This document shows, in pieces, positions 1 to 9,005 of a DNA stretch of 64,000 nucleotides. Positions within the stretch are counted from its first letter, which is position 1. The number at the start of each line of letters is the position of its first letter. The DNA is from Acinetobacter gyllenbergii CIP 110306 = MTCC 11365. GTDB lineage: Bacteria > Pseudomonadota > Gammaproteobacteria > Pseudomonadales > Moraxellaceae. The notes beneath the pieces were generated by a model that worked only from the letters and a program-made list of their open reading frames with translations, searched no databases and was not told where the DNA came from. The position numbers and the translations under genes are program-made. The DNA lies in NCBI RefSeq assembly GCF_000413855.1, contig NZ_ATGG01000023.1:1-64000 (forward strand). Reading direction: 5' to 3'.

Positions 1-242
1 TAGCCAAATCCTTGTTTCTCAACAAGTTTTTATCTGCATCACCGCCGATGGATGTGCATTCTACAGTATTTCAGTTCAGGTGCAACCCCCTTTTTCAAAT
101 TTATTTAAATTATTAAATCAAGTGACTATTTTTTGAACCGAACAGTTACTTTTAATGCTTTTTCTTTATGTTTAAGAACTTTTTTTAAACAATTAAGTCC
201 AGTAGAATATGTCTCTTGCTTCACATTTTTTGGCACTTTTGA
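1..242. other. Upstream region of the yfi operon, no gene supported
   Basis: This AT-rich stretch precedes yfiR. On the minus strand a short open frame runs off the left edge, but I see no start codon with a ribosome site, so I do not call a gene. It presumably carries the yfi operon promoter, but I cannot fix a -35/-10 pair. Confidence 0.4.
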
Positions 243-755
243 TTGAAAATACGGTTTGCTGGTAAAAAGGCTCGATATTTATTGCTTGCTGCATCATTTG
301 CTGCGAGCCCGCTTTGCTATGCCATATCTACACATAATTTTTATGAGTTGGCTTTATCCATATTAAGTTATAGCAAATGGTCCAATACAAATCGCCCAAC
401 GATTTGTGTCATAGATAATCCAGATGCCGCAAATCAGTTTCAAAGCAACATTCGTCAACTTGCTTATGAATATCAGGTTCAGGCGGTCAGCGCTAAAGAT
501 TTCTCCAAAACTGAATGTCATGTTGCCTATTTCACAACAACTTCACCGCAACAACAGCAGAATTTGATTCAAGCTTACCCATCTCGATCGCTGCTTTCAT
601 TAAGCACCAATAATCCAGCCTGCGAAGTGGGGAGTATTTTTTGCCTATATAATAAAAAGACCTTTTCAACCTTTAAGGTGAATTTGGATGCATTAACTTA
701 TTCCAAGGTTCATATTGATCCTCGTGTTTTACTTTTAGCGAAGAATGCGGGGTAA
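243..755 (+). CDS. yfiR: YfiR-like periplasmic repressor of a diguanylate cyclase
   Basis: Probable small periplasmic protein that represses the membrane diguanylate cyclase encoded next (YfiN/TpbB type). Seen: a TTG start, a Sec signal peptide (basic start, hydrophobic residues about 12-27) and four cysteines in the mature part, C55, C92, C127 and C134. Established: Pseudomonas YfiR has two disulfides with almost the same spacing, including a pair seven residues apart. The length of 170 aa suits the YfiR/HmsC (DUF4154) family. The gene overlaps yfiN by 11 bp, so translation is probably coupled, and yfiB follows, giving the classic three-gene order. The identification leans strongly on this context; repression of YfiN is inferred from the family. 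No ATG is available near the 5' end. Confidence 0.82.
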   Translation: MKIRFAGKKARYLLLAASFAASPLCYAISTHNFYELALSILSYSKWSNTNRPTICVIDNPDAANQFQSNIRQLAYEYQVQAVSAKDFSKTECHVAYFTTTSPQQQQNLIQAYPSRSLLSLSTNNPACEVGSIFCLYNKKTFSTFKVNLDALTYSKVHIDPRVLLLAKNAG

Positions 756-1983
756 AACAGTGATTTCAAATTTATATCAATCAACCTCCTTACATGCGTT
801 ATTCCGTAAATCACAGTTTGCGATCTTTGCCATTACCTTTGTCATCTGTTCTTTTACCTTTGCCACAATTTCCATGTTCACCATGGAAACCTATGCAAAA
901 CAGAATTTACAATTATTAAGCCAAACGGTTCTGGAACGTGTTCAACCAGCCGTGGTGTTTAGAGATAAAGGGGCAATTGATCAGATTCTTGATGATTACA
1001 CCAGTGAACATGCGATCCGTAGTATTCATGTTTATGACCCACAGCAACAGTTATTGGCTGAAAGTACCAAAAAAGTTGCACATACATCAGTAATGCAAGA
1101 TTTAATGGATCGTTGGTTTTTACATGATCCGGTTAAGCTCATGGTGGTCCATCATAAGAAAAAAGTAGGCGAACTGGTACTGTATGGCAGCTCCGAAAAT
1201 ATTTTGCATTTTTTAAAGACCATTATTATTGGTCTGGCAATTTCAATGTTTTTCATTGTGATTGCATTGTTGTGGTCGGTGAATATTACTTATCGTCAAA
1301 TTATGCAAGCAATTAAACCATTGACCCATATTGCACAATTGGTGAGTGATCAAAAAGCTTATAATTTACGTTTTCCAAACAACCATATTCACGAGTTTCA
1401 AAATTTAAATACGGTATTCAATGAATTGCTAGAAGAAATCCAAATTTGGCATACTCATTTGCAAAAAGAAAATCGTCAACTGTCATTCCAAGCTCATCAT
1501 GATCAACTCACCAGCTTGCCAAATCGTCATTATTTTTATCAAGAACTATTTAATATCTTTGAAAACCCGCAATACCGTCACAACTCCGCCTTATTATTTA
1601 TCGACAATAACAAGTTTAAAATGATTAATGATGAATATGGGCATTTAGCAGGTGATGCCGTTTTAAAAGAAATGGCGTCTCGTTTAAGACTATCAGTTCG
1701 CCATGAAGATTTTATTGCACGTTTAGGTGGTGACGAATTTGCCATTATTTTACATTCAATTCATCACGCTGATCATTTAACCACAATCGCTGAAGGAGTG
1801 CTCGCAAGTTGCGAACAGCCATTGGCGTTTAACGGACAAATGATTCATTTCGGTTTTAGCTTAGGGGTTGCTTTTTCTCAGTTTGCAGAGAATCCAGAGG
1901 ATTTAATTATGCAAGCCGATCAAGCCATGTATAAAGCTAAAAATTTAAACCCACATTGGTTTCTGTATAAACCAGAAATTTAG
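745..1983 (+). CDS. yfiN: YfiN/TpbB-like membrane diguanylate cyclase (HAMP-GGDEF)
   Basis: Inner-membrane enzyme expected to make cyclic di-GMP from two GTP under control of periplasmic YfiR. Order of parts: membrane segment about residues 25-45, periplasmic loop about 46-152, second membrane segment about 155-178, HAMP-like region about 180-240, GGDEF domain about 245-412. The signature GGDEF is intact at 328-332. An inhibitory-site RxxD (R319-D322) lies exactly five residues before it, so product feedback inhibition is likely. D287 fits the first metal-binding aspartate. The second acidic residue of the usual D-x-D is Asn (N289), a small departure. A GTG at 760 is an alternative start. It is the central gene of yfiR-yfiN-yfiB and reads as an active cyclase. 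Confidence 0.88.
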   Translation: MRGKTVISNLYQSTSLHALFRKSQFAIFAITFVICSFTFATISMFTMETYAKQNLQLLSQTVLERVQPAVVFRDKGAIDQILDDYTSEHAIRSIHVYDPQQQLLAESTKKVAHTSVMQDLMDRWFLHDPVKLMVVHHKKKVGELVLYGSSENILHFLKTIIIGLAISMFFIVIALLWSVNITYRQIMQAIKPLTHIAQLVSDQKAYNLRFPNNHIHEFQNLNTVFNELLEEIQIWHTHLQKENRQLSFQAHHDQLTSLPNRHYFYQELFNIFENPQYRHNSALLFIDNNKFKMINDEYGHLAGDAVLKEMASRLRLSVRHEDFIARLGGDEFAIILHSIHHADHLTTIAEGVLASCEQPLAFNGQMIHFGFSLGVAFSQFAENPEDLIMQADQAMYKAKNLNPHWFLYKPEI

Positions 1984-1991
1984 GACATGTT

Positions 1992-2471
1992 ATGCGCACT
2001 CACACTATTAAAATTTCATTTATTGCGTTGCTCTGCCTAACATTGGCTGGCTGCTTGAGCTTTGGCCCGTTGAAATATCGTCAGGTCAAAATGCTCAAGA
2101 AAGAAGGTTTTGTTCTCACAAATGAAGGCTGGACGTTGGGTCTACCTGAGCGCTTGTTATTTGATTTTAATAAGGCAGAAATCAAGCCTGAACATCAACA
2201 AGAGATTATTCGTTTAGCAACTCAATTGAATAAGTATGATCTACAGAAATTAAAAATCGTGGGGCATACTGATGATATTGGTAATCCAGAATATAACCAA
2301 AAACTTTCTGAAGAACGGGCTCAAAGTGTTTCAAGCATCTTTGTAGCTCAAGGATTCAAGCAAAATAACTTGACTGTCGTGGGTCGTGGTTCACACCAGC
2401 CATTTGTTCCAAATACGACTGATGAAAACCGTGCTAGTAATCGCCGCGTCAATGTCATCATCATTCCATAA
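1992..2471 (+). CDS. yfiB: YfiB-like OmpA-family lipoprotein
   Basis: Outer-membrane lipoprotein with a peptidoglycan-binding OmpA-like domain. In the known system YfiB sequesters YfiR and so releases YfiN. Seen: signal peptide with lipobox L-A-G-C (lipidated Cys21), then an OmpA-like domain from about residue 45 to the end. That domain contains the F-D-F-N-K start, the V-G-H-T-D-D motif and the late N-R-R-V-N-V strand typical of peptidoglycan binders. At 159 aa it is close to YfiB size. It starts 8 bp after yfiN and is followed by a strong terminator. As a protein it could be any Pal-like lipoprotein; the neighbours make YfiB the best reading. Confidence 0.85.
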   Translation: MRTHTIKISFIALLCLTLAGCLSFGPLKYRQVKMLKKEGFVLTNEGWTLGLPERLLFDFNKAEIKPEHQQEIIRLATQLNKYDLQKLKIVGHTDDIGNPEYNQKLSEERAQSVSSIFVAQGFKQNNLTVVGRGSHQPFVPNTTDENRASNRRVNVIIIP

Positions 2472-2486
2472 GTAAATGGATTCAAT

Positions 2487-2518
2487 AAAAAAACCGACGC
2501 AATGCAGTCGGTTTTTTT
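2487..2518. terminator. Bidirectional terminator between yfiB and the phosphoesterase gene
   Basis: Arms ACCGAC and GTCGGT with an 8-nt loop, flanked by A-runs on the left and T-runs on the right. It can therefore stop both convergent transcripts. Confidence 0.85.
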
Positions 2519-2520
2519 AT

Positions 2521-3531
2521 TTAAATTAGTTCGATGATATCAATCGTTGGAGGTACCCGGAAACGAAACGGTACACCAACCATCCCTGTCCCCACCGTAA
2601 CAAACACGTCGGCATGTTCATGGGTATAGAAACCCTTCTTATGACCTAAAATAGAAACGCGTTTCATAATATAACTGGTGATCCAAGGCAGTTCAATCTG
2701 CCCGCCATGCGTGTGTCCTGAAAGCATTAATGGCCGTGTCGGCAGTTCAGGCACCATATCGACTGTATCTGGATTGTGCGACAAAATCAGCCAAGGTTTG
2801 TCTTGAGGTAAATCAGGCATAAAGCGCATATTGGCCTTACCTGCCCATAAATCTCCAATCCCGATCAAACGGAACTCATCAAAATCAACAATTTTTCCCT
2901 CAATATCCATCACGTCATTCTGTTCAAGTGCTCGGCTTAACAAAGTTTGAATTGGGGGACCAGGATATTGTTCATCATGATTACCAGGAACCGAATACAT
3001 AGGCGCTTCAATTTGCTTGAGTACCTCAAGCTCCTGTACCAAGCGGTTCTCAGGTTCATACGTCCAATCACCCGCCACCACCACTAAATCAGGTTGTACT
3101 TGATTGAGTTTCTTCACAATGCTTTTTAATTGCCGTTCATGCCCTGAAAATAATCCGACATGCATGTCTGCAACCAAAGCGACTTTAATTGGTCGGGTAA
3201 ATTCACGTTCTGAATTGAGTCGATACTGATGATGTTGAACATGAATTTTGTGCGGCTCAATAAAACGCGCATAGATCAACACACTGCTCAGTAAAAAAAC
3301 GAATCCTGCTTGATGTAGGCTGTAATATTCAACCCAACCAGCATAAATGCTAAAGAACCACAGTGGAACTAATAAATAAGACAGATAAAACGCCAATAAA
3401 TGTACAAAGGCTTTAAACGGATGGATAGTTTCTGTACGTGCTTGATGAACCCAAGCTTGAATCAATGCCCAAAATGCCAGAACGGCAAAAATAAGATAAA
3501 AACCCAAAATAATACTATCCGAATTCGACAT
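2521..3531 (-). CDS. Membrane-anchored calcineurin-like metallophosphoesterase
   Basis: Predicted metal-dependent phosphoesterase of the YkuE/YaeI type held in the inner membrane. Seen: two or three hydrophobic N-terminal segments, then the metallophosphoesterase blocks D-M-H-V-G (as D-x-H), G-D-W-T, G-N-H-D-E, and near the end H-N-P-D and G-H-T-H-G-G, which supply the metal ligands. The ATG at 3531 is preceded by GAGG at 6 nt spacing. The longer frame from 3567 would add 12 residues without a comparable site. Related proteins include the lipid A precursor enzyme LpxG and UDP-sugar hydrolases. The substrate cannot be read from sequence. Confidence 0.8.
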   Translation of the reverse strand: MSNSDSIILGFYLIFAVLAFWALIQAWVHQARTETIHPFKAFVHLLAFYLSYLLVPLWFFSIYAGWVEYYSLHQAGFVFLLSSVLIYARFIEPHKIHVQHHQYRLNSEREFTRPIKVALVADMHVGLFSGHERQLKSIVKKLNQVQPDLVVVAGDWTYEPENRLVQELEVLKQIEAPMYSVPGNHDEQYPGPPIQTLLSRALEQNDVMDIEGKIVDFDEFRLIGIGDLWAGKANMRFMPDLPQDKPWLILSHNPDTVDMVPELPTRPLMLSGHTHGGQIELPWITSYIMKRVSILGHKKGFYTHEHADVFVTVGTGMVGVPFRFRVPPTIDIIELI

Positions 3532-3634
3532 TACAGCCCTCATTAACTTTAGCTTAGGGACATACATCTCATCTTATATTTATCTTTTTCGATGAAGTGG
3601 TATACTCGAGCCCAACTTTTAACCAGTAACGATT

Positions 3635-5263
3635 ATGACGCAATTTTCTCATTTAAATAGCAAACATACAAAGATAAGTACAAGTACTTACAATAAAAGT
3701 ATGATTGCGATTTATTGCTCAATTGCGCTCACTGTTACGGGCTGTAGCACCTTACCCAAACATAAAATCGAACCTATTATTCAAACAACTGCACAGATTG
3801 ATACCTCACAAACTTCTCTAGCGCAGGTGATAAAGCCTTTACAGGAACAACATCCGGACCTCACCGGTTATCATGTTTTATATGAACCTTTAGAAGCACT
3901 TGCAGCTCGACTGCGTTTAATTGATAAAGCCGAAAAGACCTTAGATTTACAATACTATATTTGGGACAATGACAAAGTTGGGGCTTTGGCCTTGCATGCA
4001 CTCATCCGTGCAGCAGATCGCGGTGTTCGAGTGCGACTCCTCATTGATGATAATAATGCCAAGCATACCGAAGGCATTTTTTTAGCTTTGGCACAGCACC
4101 CGAATATTGAAGTTAAGCTCTTTAATCCCTACCGTTTCCGCAAATATCGCGCAATTGATATGGTGTTGGATTTAAAACGCATCAATCGTCGCATGCACAA
4201 TAAAAGCTTTATTGCTGACCATCAGGTTGCCTTGATTGGTGGCCGCAATATGACTAACCAATATTATAACGTCAGTGATACTTATCAATTTTCTGATGTG
4301 GATGTGATGTTGTTTGGTACGGCTGTGAATGATATTTCCAAATCATTTGATGATTACTGGAATCATGAATATGCCTATGATGTTCGAGAAGTGGTAAAAC
4401 AAAGTGCTCACCGCTTAAGCTATGAGAGTCTTAAAGAGCAACTTGATGAGCACTATAAAAGGATTACTGTACAAAACTATGTCGATTTAACCAGCCGCTC
4501 CCAAGCCGTCGATGCCCTCATGGATCGAGATATTTCACTCGACTGGGTCAAGGCAGAGGTAGTCAAAGACTCTCCAGATAAAATTAAATCCAAAGCAAAA
4601 AAAGAAGAACATCTCAACTTCCAGTTAATTAACCATCTCGAACAACCAGAAAAAAACATCGATTTAATTTCGGCTTATTTTGTTCCTGAAAAGAAAGGGA
4701 CAAAAATTTTAAGTGATTTGGCACAAGATGGTATCGAAGTCAGAGTGTTGACCAATTCATTTAAGGCCAATGACGTAGCCGTGGTCCATGCTTTTTATGG
4801 TAAATACCGCCAAGAACTGCTGGAAAATGGCGTACAACTGTATGAGTTTCTACCAGCTTTAGATAAAAGTGATTTAGATAAACACACTGAAGAGCTGGCA
4901 AAAAAAGCCAAGGTCAATATCAAGGGTTTAAGCCGCTCCAGTCTACATGCCAAACTGATGGCACTCGATGAAAAACAGGTCTTTATTGGTTCTTTCAATT
5001 TTGACCCACGCTCGGCCTATTTGAACACCGAAATTGGCGTATTATTAAACAGTCCACCTTTGGCACAAGCAGTACATGCCACCATGGATCAAAACTTAAA
5101 AACCTATGCATATCGTTTGGTTTTAGATGCCAACAAAAAAATTACCTGGCAACGTGAAACCCCACAGGGCCCTCTAATTTATACCAAAGAACCCAAAATG
5201 AAATGGTGGCAAAGAGCAGGCATGAAAGTGATTTCATGGCTGCCGATTGAAGGGTTTATGTAG
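3635..5263 (+). CDS. Phospholipase D-family lipoprotein, cardiolipin synthase C-like
   Basis: Probable phosphatidyl-transferring enzyme of the ClsC/YmdC branch of the phospholipase D superfamily, acting at the membrane surface. Seen: lipobox-like V-T-G-C near residue 37 after a long polar N-terminus, and two HKD catalytic motifs. The first lies around residue 187 (H-N-K, followed by G-G-R-N), the second around 438 (H-A-K, followed by G-S-F-N). At 542 aa it is somewhat longer than E. coli ClsC (about 470). A later internal start just before the hydrophobic segment (Met23) is possible and would give a more normal signal peptide. Its end overlaps the convergent acyltransferase gene by 8 bp. Cardiolipin synthase is the best guess; a plain phospholipase D is the alternative. 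Confidence 0.8.
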   Translation: MTQFSHLNSKHTKISTSTYNKSMIAIYCSIALTVTGCSTLPKHKIEPIIQTTAQIDTSQTSLAQVIKPLQEQHPDLTGYHVLYEPLEALAARLRLIDKAEKTLDLQYYIWDNDKVGALALHALIRAADRGVRVRLLIDDNNAKHTEGIFLALAQHPNIEVKLFNPYRFRKYRAIDMVLDLKRINRRMHNKSFIADHQVALIGGRNMTNQYYNVSDTYQFSDVDVMLFGTAVNDISKSFDDYWNHEYAYDVREVVKQSAHRLSYESLKEQLDEHYKRITVQNYVDLTSRSQAVDALMDRDISLDWVKAEVVKDSPDKIKSKAKKEEHLNFQLINHLEQPEKNIDLISAYFVPEKKGTKILSDLAQDGIEVRVLTNSFKANDVAVVHAFYGKYRQELLENGVQLYEFLPALDKSDLDKHTEELAKKAKVNIKGLSRSSLHAKLMALDEKQVFIGSFNFDPRSAYLNTEIGVLLNSPPLAQAVHATMDQNLKTYAYRLVLDANKKITWQRETPQGPLIYTKEPKMKWWQRAGMKVISWLPIEGFM

Positions 5264-6086
5264 TTTCCACGCTTTCTGGTAGCACGGAGAGTACTTTTTG
5301 CTGCAAACGCTCTAGACCAGCTCGCATTTGGCGATCAACCTCCTTGGTCAGCGTTTCTACCGTATGTCCTTCGACTGGAATCGCAGGTAAAGTCAGTAAA
5401 TGTGCAGTGACTTTAGGCATCTCCAAAACACGTTGTACATGTTCTGCAAAAGACATCTCGCCAATGAATGGTGCAACCAAATCCAACTCACCCTTTTGGT
5501 TGACATAGCAAATCACACAAATCTGCACAGGTCGCTGTGCTTCAATTGCTGCACCTAATAAACGTCCGTGTACCTTTTTTACTTTACTGCCATCCGTTGT
5601 GGTGGCTTCTGGAAAGAACAGCACAGGAATATCTTGTTTTAAAAACTCAGTAATTTGCTCACGGATTCGAATCGAATCTCCTGAACCTCGTTTAATAAAT
5701 AAAGTCCCACCACCCTTTGCCAAGTTTCCTAAAATAGGCCACTTTTCCACTTCTGCCTTGGCCAAAAAAAAGATACGTGCGCCTGAGCCTAAAACAGCCA
5801 CATCCAACCAAGAAATATGATTGCTAACCCATAGGGCTGGTTCACGTGGAATGGTGCCATGCACTTCAACTTCGACATTAAAGACATCACACAAACGGCG
5901 ACAGAAATACTGTACATAACGCGTATTTACAGGATTATTTGGATCTTTATATAAACCATGACGGTAAATAAGATAGAAGCCCTCACCAAGGGTTTCTAAG
6001 CCTGCGGCTAATTTTTTACTATATAAACTGAATTTCGAAAATAAACTTAAAGGTGTGTTATTTACTGCTGTTGCTTGTTGAGTCAT
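5256..6086 (-). CDS. PlsC-type lysophospholipid acyltransferase
   Basis: Glycerophospholipid acyltransferase of the PlsC/LPLAT family, moving a fatty acyl group to a lysophospholipid or lysophosphatidic acid at the inner membrane. Seen: catalytic H-x4-D as N-H-I-S-W-L-D (His90, Asp95), the substrate-binding F-P-E-A-T at about 158-162 (the usual form is F-P-E-G-T, so Gly is Ala here), and I-K-R near 131. The 276 aa length fits. It lies tail to tail with the ClsC-like gene and may work on the same lipids. Acinetobacter genomes usually have several PlsC paralogues, so this may not be the essential one. Confidence 0.85.
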   Translation of the reverse strand: MTQQATAVNNTPLSLFSKFSLYSKKLAAGLETLGEGFYLIYRHGLYKDPNNPVNTRYVQYFCRRLCDVFNVEVEVHGTIPREPALWVSNHISWLDVAVLGSGARIFFLAKAEVEKWPILGNLAKGGGTLFIKRGSGDSIRIREQITEFLKQDIPVLFFPEATTTDGSKVKKVHGRLLGAAIEAQRPVQICVICYVNQKGELDLVAPFIGEMSFAEHVQRVLEMPKVTAHLLTLPAIPVEGHTVETLTKEVDRQMRAGLERLQQKVLSVLPESVETT

Positions 6087-6276
6087 AAATTCTTAAAACC
6101 GTACGCATAGATGCACATGTGCATTGAATTAACTCTGTTATATCATGTCGATATTGTCTTATAGAAGTTTCCTTCATAACAAAAAACGAATGTGAGCATA
6201 AATTTTTTCAATTTTAAAAGATTTATCAGATCAAATATTATAAATAAATCGAATTTACAGATTAAAAGGTGATGTG

Positions 6277-6417
6277 ATGAACTCTCAAAGCACGACATCT
6301 GAAACACAAACCACCATTCCTTTTGGCTATGCTTTAAGGATGTTTTTGGGATGGTCGATTCTATACATGGGAAGCTTAGTCGGATTCATTGAGCTTATCC
6401 GCCGTAATATCATATAA
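6277..6417 (+). CDS. Small single-pass membrane protein, 46 residues
   Basis: A short gene with an AAGG ribosome site about 7 nt before an ATG. It encodes 46 residues: a polar Ser/Thr/Gln-rich start (1-15), one hydrophobic segment (about 16-42, with R21 near its start) and a basic tail I-R-R-N-I-I. I do not recognise a family. It sits between the divergent plsC-like gene and hflX with about 190 bp of upstream DNA, enough for its own promoter. The ribosome site and a clean membrane segment support a real gene; conservation across species would settle it. Confidence 0.6.
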   Translation: MNSQSTTSETQTTIPFGYALRMFLGWSILYMGSLVGFIELIRRNII

Positions 6418-6491
6418 ATCCGCGAAGGCTTTGCCCTTTACTTGAAGTTTATTCTAGAATAAGACTTTAAAAATAAGGATTTCATAAGCAC

Positions 6492-7835
6492 GTGGAAAAT
6501 TTTGAGCAGCGTCAAAGCGGTGAACGGGCAATTTTAGTCAGTGTATCTGTCCAACTCCTCGATGATCTTGATGCTGAAGAGTTTCGATTGCTCGCTCAAT
6601 CTGCTGGCGCTGAAATTCTTGAACATCTCATTGTGCAACGCAATAAGCCTGACCCGAAATTTTTTATCGGTTCAGGGAAAGTCGACGAAATTGCTGAACT
6701 GGTCCAAAGTCTTGAAGCTGAATTGGTCATTTTCGACCATTCACTCTCGCCTGCCCAAGAGCGTAATCTTGAACGCATTTTGAAATGCCGTGTGATTGAC
6801 CGTACAGGCTTAATTCTGGATATTTTTGCCTTACGGGCACGCACCCATGAAGGTAAATTGCAGGTTGAATTGGCCCAACTTAAACATTTATCCACCCGTT
6901 TAATTCGTGGTTTCACGGGTAATCTCGAACAACAAAAAGGTGGTATTGGCCTACGAGGGCCCGGTGAATCGCAACTCGAAACGGATCGTCGTTTAATCCG
7001 CGTCCGGATTACGCAACTCAAGGACAAACTGGTCAAAGTACAGCAAACCCGCTTACAAGGTCGGGCTGCGCGTCAAAAAGCCGCCATTCCGACCATTTCG
7101 CTCGTGGGCTATACCAATGCTGGAAAATCCACGCTGTTTAATATTCTCGCCAAAAGTGATGTCTACGCTGCGGATCAACTGTTTGCCACCCTTGACCCAA
7201 CCTTACGTCGTTTAGACTGGGATGGTATTGGTACTGTTGTGCTGGCAGATACGGTCGGCTTTGTTCGTAATCTACAACATGATTTGGTCGAGTCATTCAA
7301 AGCTACACTCGAAGAAACACTAGAAGCAACTTTGCTATTACATGTGATTGATAGCAGTAGCCCGAACATGCCCGAACAAATTGAGGCGGTAGAGTCGGTC
7401 CTCAAAGAAATTGGTGCGGATGCTCCGATTTTGCATGTTTACAATAAAATTGATCTCAGTGGTGATGCTGCCAAAATCATTTATAAAACAGCAGACGTCC
7501 CTGATCGGGTCTATGTCTCTGCCCATTCAGCTCAAGGACTCGAATTACTCAGTCAAGCTGTACAACAGTGTCTGATGGGTCAATTACAACAGTTTGATTT
7601 AGTGTTAAAACCCGCTTACGGTAAATTACGCACGCAACTCTATACCTTGAATGTAATTCAATCTGAACACTATGATGAGCAAGGTGACCTGCATTTGTCG
7701 GTGTGTATTGCCCCTCATAAACTGGAACAACTCATCAAACAAGCACATTTACCATTAGACGAAATTCTTGGAAAAAAAGCTTCCCTATTTCAGCGGCCTT
7801 TGGAAGAATTTGAGATCGATCATCCATCAGCATAA
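6492..7835 (+). CDS. hflX: GTPase HflX
   Basis: Ribosome-associated GTPase that splits stalled or stressed 70S ribosomes. Seen: N-terminal HflX domain with F-I-G-S-G-K (about 58-63) and the glycine-rich G-G-I-G-L-R-G-P-G-E-S-Q-L-E-T-D linker (about 150-165). The G domain has the P-loop G-Y-T-N-A-G-K-S (206-213), D-T-V-G-F (253-257) and N-K-I-D (about 318-321). The length of 447 aa is normal for the gamma-proteobacterial protein (426 in E. coli). The start is GTG. An AAGGA lies about 12 nt upstream, a rather long gap. hfq is not beside it, unlike in E. coli. Confidence 0.96.
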   Translation: MENFEQRQSGERAILVSVSVQLLDDLDAEEFRLLAQSAGAEILEHLIVQRNKPDPKFFIGSGKVDEIAELVQSLEAELVIFDHSLSPAQERNLERILKCRVIDRTGLILDIFALRARTHEGKLQVELAQLKHLSTRLIRGFTGNLEQQKGGIGLRGPGESQLETDRRLIRVRITQLKDKLVKVQQTRLQGRAARQKAAIPTISLVGYTNAGKSTLFNILAKSDVYAADQLFATLDPTLRRLDWDGIGTVVLADTVGFVRNLQHDLVESFKATLEETLEATLLLHVIDSSSPNMPEQIEAVESVLKEIGADAPILHVYNKIDLSGDAAKIIYKTADVPDRVYVSAHSAQGLELLSQAVQQCLMGQLQQFDLVLKPAYGKLRTQLYTLNVIQSEHYDEQGDLHLSVCIAPHKLEQLIKQAHLPLDEILGKKASLFQRPLEEFEIDHPSA

Positions 7836-7878
7836 TTGCGATCAGCCGTCGTTCAAATAAACGAGAGTAATAAAGAAA

Positions 7879-8241
7879 ATGAAGAATATTGATTGGACAG
7901 CTTGGTTTGGCACGATTTTCTTAATTATTGTCTATCGTGAAGGGGCTGTTGCGATCACCAAGGCTTTGGGTCATCCGGAACTGGGTAATTTGGTTGGACT
8001 GATTAGCCTATTAATGACCTTATTGATTTGGAGACGGTTTAAAAAAATCTCCAATCGTTTGATTGATACCAACAACAAAATATTGAAAGAAAGTGGCTTT
8101 GCCTTTTTGCCCATTTGCGCAGGCTCATTAATCATGTTGGTGCATATGGGCAAAGAAATTCCCGCATTTTTATTTATTTTAACTTTCAGTACATTATTGC
8201 CATTATGGATTTATGCCAAAATGGCGAAGCGTTGGTTATAA
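7879..8241 (+). CDS. LrgA/CidA-like holin-type membrane protein
   Basis: Small inner-membrane protein with about four hydrophobic segments in 120 aa. The stretch G-N-L-V-G-L (about residues 37-42) and the later F-L-P-I-C-A-G motif resemble the P-G-x-x-x-G and F-x-P-A-x-x-G motifs of LrgA/CidA. Established: LrgAB/CidAB pairs influence autolysis and, in several bacteria, pyruvate or acetate-linked transport. The assignment is supported mainly by the LrgB-like gene that follows 11 bp downstream. Confidence 0.72.
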   Translation: MKNIDWTAWFGTIFLIIVYREGAVAITKALGHPELGNLVGLISLLMTLLIWRRFKKISNRLIDTNNKILKESGFAFLPICAGSLIMLVHMGKEIPAFLFILTFSTLLPLWIYAKMAKRWL

Positions 8242-8252
8242 GGAGCTGATCT

Positions 8253-8921
8253 ATGTCGATGGTTATTTATGGCTTCATCATTACCTTCATTAGTTATCTT
8301 CTTGCCAAGCCACTGAATCAAAAATTTCCGCAGATTCCTTTGATTGTTTTTGGCATGTTTATTGTCATCGCTTTCTTAGCCATTTTTGGTATTCCATATC
8401 AACAGTATATGGATAATGTGAACAACGTTTTTAGCCACCTGCTTGGCTATGTTACAGTTGCTTTGGCCATTCCATTGGCGGCCATGCGTTATGACGATTT
8501 GCCGCTTAAATCAATGATTGGTATCTTATGTTTCGCCAGCATTAGTGCAGTTGCGTTACCGATGGGCTTGGCCTATTTACTGCACATGTCTGAACCCACC
8601 ATTATGGCTTTTGCTACTCGTGCTGTGACCACGCCCATTGCATTGAACATCGCAACACTCCTCCATGCTCCTTTAATGATGGTCACCCTGATTGTAATTC
8701 TATCAGGGGTGATTGGGGCTGCGTTCTCGCCTTGGATTTTAAAGCATATTCATGACGAACGTGCTTCGGGTCTGGCACTAGGTTTAGCTGCACATGCAAT
8801 TGGTACAGCTCAAGCATGGCAACGCGGACCTGTCACAGGCCGTTATGCTGCCTTTGGCATGGCCGTAAATGGCGTATTTACAGCCATTTGGCTTCCGACT
8901 TTCATTCTCTCTTTATCCTAA
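8253..8921 (+). CDS. LrgB/CidB-like membrane protein
   Basis: Multi-pass membrane protein (222 aa, about six segments) of the LrgB family. Seen: the family block T-T-P-I-A-L-N-I-A (about 130-138), a glycine-rich G-V-I-G-A segment, then G-L-A-L-G-L-A-A-H-A-I-G-T-A-Q-A (about 175-190). The last matches the conserved S-H-A-I-G-T region of LrgB. It follows the LrgA-like gene after an AAGGAG site, so the two form an operon. Whether this pair affects lysis or exports a small metabolite is not visible in sequence. Confidence 0.88.
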   Translation: MSMVIYGFIITFISYLLAKPLNQKFPQIPLIVFGMFIVIAFLAIFGIPYQQYMDNVNNVFSHLLGYVTVALAIPLAAMRYDDLPLKSMIGILCFASISAVALPMGLAYLLHMSEPTIMAFATRAVTTPIALNIATLLHAPLMMVTLIVILSGVIGAAFSPWILKHIHDERASGLALGLAAHAIGTAQAWQRGPVTGRYAAFGMAVNGVFTAIWLPTFILSLS

Positions 8922-9005
8922 GATTTGCCACAAATATCACATAAAGATTGAACTAGTTGTCAGATATCCTCCATAATGTAAGCTTAAACGTTAAAAGGAT
9001 TTTTA

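Noticed and set aside
1..60. Possible 5' end of a minus-strand gene leaving the window
   Set aside because: The open frame is short and has no convincing start codon or ribosome site.
6596..7036. Minus-strand open frame of 146 codons within hflX
   Set aside because: Antisense shadow of a well-supported gene; Ser/Arg-rich composition typical of reversed coding.
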